Shown here: positions 1 through 5,108 of the stretch, piece after piece
How the letters are laid out: each line of letters opens with the position of its first letter
How positions within the stretch are numbered: the stretch's first letter is position 1
Assembly: GCA_023432655.1 (NCBI GenBank)
Contig: JAEYUK010000315.1
Span: 1 to 5,108, forward strand
Length of the DNA stretch: 5,108 nucleotides
Direction: 5' to 3'
From: Pseudomonadota bacterium
Lineage (GTDB): Bacteria; Bdellovibrionota; Bacteriovoracia; Bacteriovoracales; Bacteriovoracaceae
Notes under the pieces: generated by a model
What the model saw: the letters and a program-made list of their open reading frames with translations, nothing else
The model's database searches: none
What the model was told of the DNA's origin: nothing
Program-made: the position numbers and the translations under genes

Positions 1-1
1 A

Positions 2-145
2 TCCCCAAGACGCCCAGGAGATCCAGCGAGCCTTACGGCCAAAGCTGATCGCATCCAAAACGTCATTGGATGGAAACCGAAGTACGATGACTTAAACCTC
101 ATCATTAAATCCGCCTACGAATGGGAAAAAAAGCGACCATACTAA
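2..145 (+). CDS. galE: UDP-glucose 4-epimerase, C-terminal fragment (gene enters from the left edge)
   Basis: Only the last 47 codons are present, in the frame beginning at base 2 and ending with TAA at 143-145. The peptide begins SPRRPGDPASLTAKADRI and continues with GWKPKYDDLNLIIKSAYEW. The RRPGDPA...L.A sequence followed by a GWKPKYDDL.. IIK.A..W tail is the characteristic C-terminus of GalE-type short-chain dehydrogenase/reductase epimerases, where the Arg-Arg-x-Gly-Asp segment lies at the UDP-sugar site. The family interconverts UDP-glucose and UDP-galactose using tightly bound NAD in the cytoplasm, supplying precursors for surface polysaccharides. The Rossmann NAD-binding domain and the Tyr-x-x-x-Lys catalytic pair lie outside the window, so specificity (Glc/Gal versus GlcNAc/GalNAc or another UDP-sugar epimerase) cannot be settled. 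The stop codon overlaps the queC start by one base, so the two are probably co-transcribed. Confidence 0.85.
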   Translation, partial: SPRRPGDPASLTAKADRIQNVIGWKPKYDDLNLIIKSAYEWEKKRPY

Positions 146-852
146 TGAAAAAGAAAGCTGTCGTCGTCCACTCTGGTGGCATGGATTCAAGTCTTTGTTT
201 GGCCCTCGCGGTGAAAGAATTCGGAGCGGAGAACGTTCTCTCTCTTTCCTTTACCTATAATCAGCGCCACTCCATTGAACTCACGCGCGCCTCGGAAATT
301 TCAAAGCACTTTAAAGTCGACCACGTCGAACTCGACTTAAGTTGCCTCTCTCAAATCACCGAGTCCGCCCTCATCGGTCATAAGGAAAAAATCGAACATA
401 AAGAAGGGGAAGCTCCCAATACTTTAGTCGTGGGGCGAAATGGTCTTATGGCCCGCCTGGCCGGCATTCATGCTGACTCCCTGGGTGCTAACTGTATCTA
501 CCTGGGTGTCATGGAGCTAGAATCCGCGAACTCTGGCTATCGAGACTGTTCCCGAGCTTACATGGATATTATCCAGGAAGCTCTACGTCTGGACTTTGCT
601 AACCCTCAGTTTGAAATCCGCACTCCACTTGTTCAGATGAATAAAAAAGAAACGATGGAGCTTGGATATAAGCTGGGTGTCCTTGAGTACTTAGTGGAAA
701 CTACCATTACTTGTTACGAGGGAATTCCTAAAGAGGGCTGCATGAAATGTCCCGCCTGTAAGCTTCGAAATAATGGACTTAAGATATTTTCGCTGGAGCA
801 TCCGGAGTTTAAATTTTCTTATAAAGAGAAGATTTTGAATTTGATTGCCTAA
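145..852 (+). CDS. queC: 7-cyano-7-deazaguanine synthase QueC
   Basis: QueC is a cytoplasmic enzyme that converts 7-carboxy-7-deazaguanine to preQ0 with ATP and ammonia, on the route to queuosine in tRNA. The 235-residue protein is close to the usual family length. Visible landmarks are the PP-loop ATP-binding motif SGGMDSS (residues 10-16), the VVGRNGLMARLAG segment (equivalent to the common PGRN motif, with Val in place of Pro), SANSGYRDC in the middle, and four zinc-binding cysteines at 190, 199, 202 and 205 in TCYEG...GCMKCPAC. All catalytic landmarks are present, so the gene looks intact. The ATG at 145 is preferred over the in-frame ATG at 121. It gives an N-terminus (MKKKAVVVHSGG) that starts at the first beta-strand as in other QueCs, and it overlaps the galE stop as TAATG, suggesting translational coupling. 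The ATG at 121 lies inside galE and has no Shine-Dalgarno. No queD, queE or queF is in the window. Confidence 0.95.
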   Translation: MKKKAVVVHSGGMDSSLCLALAVKEFGAENVLSLSFTYNQRHSIELTRASEISKHFKVDHVELDLSCLSQITESALIGHKEKIEHKEGEAPNTLVVGRNGLMARLAGIHADSLGANCIYLGVMELESANSGYRDCSRAYMDIIQEALRLDFANPQFEIRTPLVQMNKKETMELGYKLGVLEYLVETTITCYEGIPKEGCMKCPACKLRNNGLKIFSLEHPEFKFSYKEKILNLIA

Positions 853-876
853 GCTTTGACTGATAGCCACATGTTA

Positions 877-904
877 TTTACCAAGTATATGGTGTAAAGT
901 TTTT
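877..904 (+). promoter_or_regulatory. Imperfect dyad TTTAC-N12-GTAAA between queC and the binding-protein gene; operator or weak terminator
   Basis: Bases 877-881 (TTTAC) and 894-898 (GTAAA) are perfect inverted half-sites separated by 12 bases, and the central TATA is also symmetric, so 7 of 11 positions per arm match. The element lies 22 bp before the ATG at 921, a position where a repressor or activator of the sensor operon could bind. The same bases can also form a 7-bp stem (877-883 with 890-898, a two-base bulge and a six-base loop) followed by five T residues at 900-904. It could therefore act as a weak intrinsic terminator for queC, although only two pairs are G:C. The sequence does not decide between these, and a chance AT-rich dyad is possible. 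Confidence 0.25.
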
Positions 905-920
905 CAAGCTTCGGTAATAC

Positions 921-1976
921 ATGCCCACAAAGAGATCTCGTATGTTTAGATTATTATTTTTGATGCATGCGCTTAGCCTTTCTTTTCCGCTTTACGCCAA
1001 AGTTTACCGAGTTGGTGTGCTTTATTGGTCGATGAATATCGGAGGCCAGGTTGCGATGAGAAAAGGTCTTGAAGAAGAAGCTGAGAGATTAAATAAAGAG
1101 CTTAAAAAAACTGGAGACAGTATAAAACTTCTTCCCTATGTCGCCGGAGATGGGGAAGCTGGAATTGAAAATCAAATAAAACAAATGAATCATATGATCG
1201 ACAACGAAAATGTTGATCTGATCATTATCCAACCCACAGATAGTGCTGCCGTCTCGAACCCACTTCTCAAGGCCAATGCTAAAAAAATACCAGTCGTGGC
1301 CTATGATCAGTATATCATCAGAGGAGAAATTGCCTCTTACGTCACCTCAAATAACTATCAAGCAGGATATTTAAGCGGTGAATACATTGCCTCCTTATAT
1401 CCAGATGATTATGAGATAAAACTCATCTTAGTCGATTATCCGAAAGTTTCCTCTCCGGTGGAAAGAGTGGATGGTTTTTTAGATGCTATCAAGAAGGAAA
1501 ATCAAAAATTCAAACTAGTGGCAACTTTTGAGGCGATTGAACCAACTAGCGGTAAAGTCGCTGCCACAAATATTCTCAAAAAATTTCCCGAGAAAAATTC
1601 GATCGACGTTATTTTTACAGTTAACGACTCCGGTGGCCTTCCTGTGGTGGATGCTGTGGCCCGGGCCGGAAGATCAGAAATAAAAATTGCTACCGTGGAT
1701 GGTGATCCTGAATCAGTTAAAAATATCAGGAAAGGAAGGAACACCGTGATTGATTCTGCTCAGTTTTGTGCCGAACTCGGGAGACAGAGCATGAAGCGAA
1801 GTTGGGAAATATTGAGTAAGAAACAGTATCCAAAAAAAGTGACGATCCCAACTTTTCCCGTAACAAAATCCACTCTTCATTTGTACCCAGGGTGGTTAGG
1901 GAAGGTTCCAGAGACTTTTGAAAAGGAATGGAAAAAGGGTGATTTTTGGGACAATAAAATTATCCAAACTTATTAG
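921..1976 (+). CDS. Periplasmic sugar-binding-type protein, probable ligand receptor for the downstream histidine kinase
   Basis: This is a 351-residue type I periplasmic binding protein of the RbsB/LuxP-like superfamily (Peripla_BP_4 fold). A Sec signal peptide is seen at 1-26: basic KRSR, a hydrophobic core LLFLMHALSLSF, and likely cleavage after LYA-26. There is no lipobox Cys. The mature protein starts KVYRVGVLYW, a typical first strand. It continues with DLIIIQPTDSAA (99-110), KIPVVAYDQ (122-130), SNNYQAGYLSGEYI (143-156), the hinge-side ERVDGF (181-186), DVIFTVNDSGGLPVVDAVARAG (229-250) and VDGDPE (259-264), all at the expected family positions. It may bind a sugar or sugar-like signal, but the ligand is not readable. 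Its stop is five bases before the kinase start and no ABC permease or ATPase follows, so a sensory rather than transport role is inferred. A second ATG at 942 has a better Shine-Dalgarno-like AAAGAGA six bases upstream and would leave a shorter signal peptide, so the true start is uncertain. Confidence 0.85.
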   Translation: MPTKRSRMFRLLFLMHALSLSFPLYAKVYRVGVLYWSMNIGGQVAMRKGLEEEAERLNKELKKTGDSIKLLPYVAGDGEAGIENQIKQMNHMIDNENVDLIIIQPTDSAAVSNPLLKANAKKIPVVAYDQYIIRGEIASYVTSNNYQAGYLSGEYIASLYPDDYEIKLILVDYPKVSSPVERVDGFLDAIKKENQKFKLVATFEAIEPTSGKVAATNILKKFPEKNSIDVIFTVNDSGGLPVVDAVARAGRSEIKIATVDGDPESVKNIRKGRNTVIDSAQFCAELGRQSMKRSWEILSKKQYPKKVTIPTFPVTKSTLHLYPGWLGKVPETFEKEWKKGDFWDNKIIQTY

Positions 1977-1981
1977 GGCAT

Positions 1982-4099
1982 GTGTTGAAAAAGTTACAGC
2001 ATGAAGATAATAACAATCTAAGAAATATCAATCGTAAGATTGGTATTAATTTCTTTGCGATTTTTGTCTTCATCATTACTACGATCATCATCGTCACAAC
2101 TCTTGTCTTTCAAAGTGTTATAAAGTCATCCGAAGACCGACTTTCCGAGAACATCACTAATGTCCTCTCTATTTCTATTTCAAGGATCAGCTTCTCAGGT
2201 AAATACCATGCGCAAATTTTTTCAGATCAATTGATAGAGCGAGAGAAGTCCATTCAGTACATTATTATCTTTAATTCTTATGGTGATATTGTTTCTAACA
2301 GCTACAACCCGCAGTACAAAGACTTCATTGAAAAAACTCATTTGCCCAATTTGAAAAAGTATATTGAAAAGAACTCTGATCTTAAGAATGAAGGCAAATC
2401 GATCAATTATATCAATTGCTGTGGAGGTCAGAAGATAAAAGAAATCATCATGCCCTATTACGGTAATTTTGATCAAGGGCAGATTGGCGTCATCATCACA
2501 GGGATCTCTGTTCTTCAAACGACCGAAGAAATCATGAATAGTCGTTTCACTCTGCTCATTTTTGGTCTTATCATCACAATGGTTGGTATCATTCTGATTT
2601 ATGTCATCACCAAAAGAATATCCTCTCCGATCATGCGTTTGGCGACGATGTTCCAGGGGATTCTGGCCCATGTCCCGATGTCTATTCAGGTAAAAGACGT
2701 GGAAGGGAAGGTGCTTGCGGAGAGTGAAGAATTCAAGAGAACATTCGTCCAAAATAGAGATCAATTTATTGATATGGGCCAGGTCGAGGAAATCTTTGGG
2801 ACAAAAAAGGACATGAACTCGTTAGTTATTCAGGATACCTTCACTAAGGAAGAGATCCTTACTCATGATAACGGTCCTCTCTCCATTCTTTACTTTAAAC
2901 TTCCACTATTAGATTCAGCAGGGAAATTATACGGGATTTGTGGAATGGCCACGGATATAACTCAGAAGGCCAGGGCCGAAAAAGCACTCTTAAAAAGTGA
3001 AGCCGATTTTAGGTCCATCTTCGAATTATCCCCAGTTGGTATTGCCAACATTGCCCCCAATGGTGATTTTATCCGTGCCAACAGATCCCTTAAAAATCTT
3101 CTAGGTTATACAGAGGCAGAACTTAAAAATCTTAAATTTACAGACGTCATCCATCCGGATGATAAAAACATGGAGGCCGATAAGGATTACGCTGAAGTTC
3201 AAAAACGCTTCATTAGTAAGACTGGGAAAATGATTTGGGTCCAGGTTTATATTTCGGCCGTTCGTAATGAGATTAACGAACTCCTTCATTACATTGTCAT
3301 CATTGATGATGTGACCGAACAAAAGATAGCAGAAGAGACTCGGGAAAAAATCCTCAAACAGGAACAAGAGGCCCGTCATGAGGCCCAGAAGGCCGTGGCC
3401 ATTCGTGAGGAATTTCTCTCGATTGCTTCTCACGAGCTTAAAACCCCCTTAACCGCGCTGACTCTTCAAATCCAGCTTATTAACCGCTTAGTTAAGCAAG
3501 AACGATTTAAAGATCTGAGTCATGAAAAGCGCAGTCTTCTTACTCGTCTTTCAGAACAAAATCTCCAGCGTTTTTCTAAACTGATAGATGATCTTCTGGA
3601 CGTTACACGAATTTCCAGAGGGCACTTGATAATAAAAAAAGAAGAAATCAATCTTACTGAGCTTATCAAAGAAGTCATCGACCGCTTCCAGATGGAGTTA
3701 CTTTCAAGTGGTAGCGACATTGAGTTTAAATACGATAATGATGTCATTGGATTCTGGGAAAGACTCAGGATTGATCAAGTCGTTACCAATCTCCTTTCCA
3801 ATGCCATTAAATTTGGTGAAGGAAAAAAAATCATTATTGATCTTCATGTTTCTCATGATACGGCGAAACTCTCTGTACAAGACTTTGGAATAGGTATTTC
3901 AAAAGAAAATCAAATACGCATATTTGAACAGTTTGAAAGAGCTGTCTCCTCGAAGAGTTTCGGGGGACTGGGTCTAGGTCTTTATATTGTAAAGCAGATC
4001 GTTGAAGGGCATGGCGGAAGTATTACAGTAGAGAGTGAACCTGGAAAAGGGTCCAAGTTCGTTGTAGAACTTCCGCTAAAATCGGGGACTATTTCTTAG
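1982..4099 (+). CDS. Membrane sensor histidine kinase with extracytoplasmic Cache/PAS-like domain and two cytoplasmic PAS domains
   Basis: The 705-residue inner-membrane kinase has this order: transmembrane segment 1 (about 20-43); periplasmic sensor domain (about 44-188) with an IQYIIIFNSYGDIVS strand and GQIGVIITGIS end typical of single Cache/PAS-like folds; transmembrane segment 2 (about 190-210); PAS 1 (about 225-327); PAS 2 (about 341-447); a charged helical linker (about 448-475); HisKA with phospho-acceptor His484 in SHELKTPL; and HATPase_c. The ATPase has the N box (DQVVTNLLSNAIKF, Asn607), G1 box DFGIGI (634-639), F box FEQF (648-651) and G2 box GGLGLGL (661-667), so it looks catalytically complete. 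There is no C-terminal receiver or HPt domain, and no response regulator gene is nearby. The start is GTG at 1982, five bases after the binding-protein stop. The next codon, TTG at 1985, is better spaced from the AGGG at 1975-1978 and could be the real start. Its position suggests it reads out the binding protein. The gene overlaps the next one tail-to-tail. Confidence 0.93.
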   Translation: MLKKLQHEDNNNLRNINRKIGINFFAIFVFIITTIIIVTTLVFQSVIKSSEDRLSENITNVLSISISRISFSGKYHAQIFSDQLIEREKSIQYIIIFNSYGDIVSNSYNPQYKDFIEKTHLPNLKKYIEKNSDLKNEGKSINYINCCGGQKIKEIIMPYYGNFDQGQIGVIITGISVLQTTEEIMNSRFTLLIFGLIITMVGIILIYVITKRISSPIMRLATMFQGILAHVPMSIQVKDVEGKVLAESEEFKRTFVQNRDQFIDMGQVEEIFGTKKDMNSLVIQDTFTKEEILTHDNGPLSILYFKLPLLDSAGKLYGICGMATDITQKARAEKALLKSEADFRSIFELSPVGIANIAPNGDFIRANRSLKNLLGYTEAELKNLKFTDVIHPDDKNMEADKDYAEVQKRFISKTGKMIWVQVYISAVRNEINELLHYIVIIDDVTEQKIAEETREKILKQEQEARHEAQKAVAIREEFLSIASHELKTPLTALTLQIQLINRLVKQERFKDLSHEKRSLLTRLSEQNLQRFSKLIDDLLDVTRISRGHLIIKKEEINLTELIKEVIDRFQMELLSSGSDIEFKYDNDVIGFWERLRIDQVVTNLLSNAIKFGEGKKIIIDLHVSHDTAKLSVQDFGIGISKENQIRIFEQFERAVSSKSFGGLGLGLYIVKQIVEGHGGSITVESEPGKGSKFVVELPLKSGTIS

Positions 4100-4574
4100 T
4101 TGATACAAACTCTTCCCACGTTCCTAAAAGATACGAACGAAGCTCTTCTCCTGCTTCAGTATCTTCCTCGGTAAGAAGATCTTCAAGTTCTTCAACCGCT
4201 TCTTCTAAAACTTCAATCAGTTCAGCAAACTCATCATCACTACAGCTTTCAGCATTGGTTCCGGAAAGAGCTAAGGCCGTGAGGAAGTAGTCTAACTGAT
4301 CTTTAGAAAGTTCCATAAAGCTAAGAATATCTTCCTCATGAACCGGAAGCATATTTTTTAGCTCAGTCTTTAAGCTGCTTCTCACAGATTCCCATAATTT
4401 TTCCAGCTCTGGCGCCAGCGTTTTCTGAGCGGTCGGAGCTTCCTCTAGAAGCTCTTCCATCACGCGAGAAAAAGGCATAGGCTTCTCAGCGCAAAGGGCC
4501 CCTAAAAAGAAGGCCTTAATTTGGGCCACGGTCATGTCTAAGTCTGTTTGATCAATGAGTGTTTGTAGATTCAT
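4089..4574 (-). CDS. Highly acidic 161-residue protein, possibly UPF0149/YecA-like
   Basis: This is a small cytoplasmic protein with no signal peptide or membrane segment. It has 38 Asp/Glu against 12 Lys/Arg. Between His79 and Arg146 there is only one basic residue (Lys91), so the C-terminal half is extremely acidic and mostly predicted helix (Glu/Leu-rich around 114-150). Two hydrophobic stretches, QIKAFFLGALCAE (18-30) and QLDYFLTALALSG (93-105), sit where UPF0149/YgfB-YecA proteins carry their 'G.l.Gl.Ca' and 'F..Gl.la' helices, and the overall helical layout and length are similar. That assignment is a tentative recollection of pattern, with no diagnostic motif and no SEC-C zinc tail. 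The ATG at 4574 is the first in frame, but no convincing Shine-Dalgarno precedes it. The stop (4089-4091) lies inside the convergent kinase gene, giving an 11-bp tail-to-tail overlap. The function is unknown. Confidence 0.75.
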   Translation of the reverse strand: MNLQTLIDQTDLDMTVAQIKAFFLGALCAEKPMPFSRVMEELLEEAPTAQKTLAPELEKLWESVRSSLKTELKNMLPVHEEDILSFMELSKDQLDYFLTALALSGTNAESCSDDEFAELIEVLEEAVEELEDLLTEEDTEAGEELRSYLLGTWEEFVSTKK

Positions 4575-4576
4575 AG

Positions 4577-4589
4577 GGTAATTATTACC
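4577..4589. promoter_or_regulatory. Perfect palindrome GGTAAT-T-ATTACC immediately upstream of the acidic-protein gene
   Basis: Two six-base arms (GGTAAT and ATTACC) flank a single T, ending two bases before the start codon of the minus-strand gene (ATG complement at 4572-4574). In this position it would cover the ribosome-loading region, so it could be an autoregulatory operator or a small hairpin that hides the start. It also explains why no Shine-Dalgarno is visible there. The arms are short and AT-rich, so chance cannot be excluded. Confidence 0.25.
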
Positions 4590-4630
4590 AGAATCCCGAC
4601 TTTTTTCCCACCGCTATTAACGAAGAGTTT

Positions 4631-4741
4631 ATGATCGGGGCCATGAAAAACGCAGCATCACTAGCTAAGGTAGTTTATTTAGGTACGAAAGGGTTACTTT
4701 TTATCTATTTTTTCAATGAGTTCTTGGGACTTATTTTTTAA
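4631..4741 (+). CDS. Doubtful hydrophobic mini-ORF, 36 codons
   Basis: From ATG 4631 to TAA 4739-4741 there is an open frame of 36 residues, beginning MIGAMKNAASLAKVVYLGTK and followed by a hydrophobic stretch LLFIYFFNEFLGLIF that could form one membrane helix. An internal ATG at 4643 would give 32 residues. A GAAGAG at 4622-4627 sits only three bases before the first ATG, closer than ideal for a Shine-Dalgarno, and no promoter is convincing. Its last 11 bases overlap the end of the convergent glycosyltransferase gene. It is the only candidate gene in the 156-bp gap 4575-4730. AT-rich intergenic DNA readily yields such Phe/Leu/Ile-rich frames, so it may be spurious. Confidence 0.2.
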   Translation: MIGAMKNAASLAKVVYLGTKGLLFIYFFNEFLGLIF

Positions 4742-5108
4742 ATGGATCTTCGATCTTTTCACCGTTTTGTAAGCGCCAGATTTTAACCGCACGAATGAAG
4801 ACATTGTAGGCCGCCAAAGCTGACACCACAAAGCCATGAGTCCCGTCCAGAAAACCTAGTCTCCAGATGTAATGTCTCACAAAGCGGCCGAAGGGACGGA
4901 GAACCAGATAGGGAAGACCAATTCTTTTCCCAGACTTTTCAAATTTATGATAGCGGTCGAGAGCACCCCAGGTGGTGTAGCGGTCGGCCTTCTTTAAGTA
5001 AGAAGTTACATCTTTGTAGGTGTAGTGGATGAGCTTATGTTTCAGGATACTGATCTCGCCCTTTGATTCCACTTCCGCATGCACGTGCTTATTTTGGTAC
5101 TTACACTC
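4731..5108 (-). CDS. Family-2 glycosyltransferase, C-terminal part (WaaE/KdtX-like), gene continues past the right edge
   Basis: The frame is open to the last base of the window. The 125 visible residues start ECKYQNKHVHAEVESKGE and end KIEDPFKK. Motifs match the C-terminal region of LPS-type GT2 enzymes such as WaaE/KdtX: the HVHAEVESKGEI segment (usually 'vHE...v.G'), LIHYTYKDVTSYLKKADRYTTWGA, and RHYIWRLGFLDGTHGFVVSALAAYNVFIRAVKIW. The last part is a hydrophobic/amphipathic tail that in this family associates with the inner membrane. These enzymes transfer a sugar to the LPS core or related glycans on the cytoplasmic face. The catalytic GT-A domain with its DxD motif is outside the window, so donor and acceptor cannot be told. 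A GTG at 5082-5084 could be misread as a start, but homologous residues lie upstream of it, so it is internal. No strong terminator follows the TAA (4731-4733). Confidence 0.85.
   Translation of the reverse strand, partial: ECKYQNKHVHAEVESKGEISILKHKLIHYTYKDVTSYLKKADRYTTWGALDRYHKFEKSGKRIGLPYLVLRPFGRFVRHYIWRLGFLDGTHGFVVSALAAYNVFIRAVKIWRLQNGEKIEDPFKK

Noticed and set aside
121..144. Upstream in-frame ATG as the queC start
   Set aside because: It lies within galE, lacks a Shine-Dalgarno, and adds eight residues before the family's normal N-terminus.
856..884. TTGACT as a -35 element with TACCAA as -10, upstream of the binding-protein gene
   Set aside because: The -35 is good, but the hexamer at 17-bp spacing matches TATAAT poorly, and better AT-rich hexamers are at wrong distances.
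1502..1744. 80-codon minus-strand frame inside the binding-protein gene
   Set aside because: It is antisense to conserved binding-protein motifs, with no start signals and no recognisable protein.
921..1976. Binding protein as part of an ABC sugar importer
   Set aside because: No permease or ATPase gene follows; the next gene in the same direction is a histidine kinase. Transport with unlinked components cannot be excluded, but context favours sensing.
2222..2764. 180-codon open frame on the minus strand inside the kinase gene
   Set aside because: It lies wholly opposite a kinase region with clear membrane and PAS features, has a low-complexity composition rich in Asp, His and Arg, and resembles no known family.
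3101..3433. 110-codon minus-strand frame opposite PAS 2 and the linker of the kinase
   Set aside because: It is a shadow of the coding strand, and its hydrophobic look comes from antisense reading of acidic and basic codons.
3708..3893. 61-codon + strand frame overlapping the kinase ATPase domain
   Set aside because: It is in a different frame from the conserved N and G1 boxes and carries no motif of its own.
4744..4762. GATC-TTC-GATC hairpin followed by Ts as a terminator on the + strand
   Set aside because: The stem is only four base pairs and lies inside the glycosyltransferase coding region.

Overview
The window (roughly 43% GC by eye) reads as chromosomal DNA of a Gram-negative bacterium. 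Two things point that way: a Sec-type signal peptide on a periplasmic binding protein, and the C-terminal part of a family-2 glycosyltransferase resembling lipopolysaccharide-core enzymes (WaaE/KdtX-like). The moderate GC and gene style would fit a gammaproteobacterium or a Bdellovibrionota member such as the Bacteriovorax group. That is a weak inference, because no rRNA or taxon marker is present. There are no tRNA or rRNA genes, insertion sequences, CRISPR arrays or phage genes.

Layout, left to right. (1) Bases 2-145 (+) are the last 47 codons of a UDP-glucose 4-epimerase (GalE). (2) Bases 145-852 (+) are queC, for 7-cyano-7-deazaguanine synthase of queuosine/preQ0 biosynthesis; its start codon shares one base with the galE stop. 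(3) A 68-bp gap holds an imperfect 22-bp dyad. (4) Bases 921-1976 (+) encode a sugar-binding-type periplasmic protein. Five bases after its stop comes a 705-residue sensor histidine kinase (1982-4099, +) with two membrane segments, an extracytoplasmic sensor domain, two cytoplasmic PAS domains and a complete HisKA/HATPase core. (5) On the opposite strand, overlapping the kinase tail-to-tail by 11 bp, is a very acidic 161-residue protein of uncertain family (4089-4574, -). (6) A 156-bp gap contains a perfect short palindrome next to that gene's start and a doubtful hydrophobic mini-ORF on the + strand. (7) Bases 4731-5108 (-) are the C-terminal 125 residues of the glycosyltransferase, whose catalytic part lies outside the window.

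The most interesting unit is the binding-protein/kinase pair. The pairing resembles known systems in which a periplasmic binding protein reports ligand to a membrane kinase (LuxP-LuxQ, TorT-TorS, ChvE-VirA). Here no ABC permease or ATPase is visible, and the kinase has no receiver domain. This suggests a dedicated ligand-sensing module whose response regulator is encoded elsewhere. GalE and the glycosyltransferase both fit cell-surface polysaccharide metabolism, but they lie on opposite strands, and nothing in the sequence ties them to the sensor.
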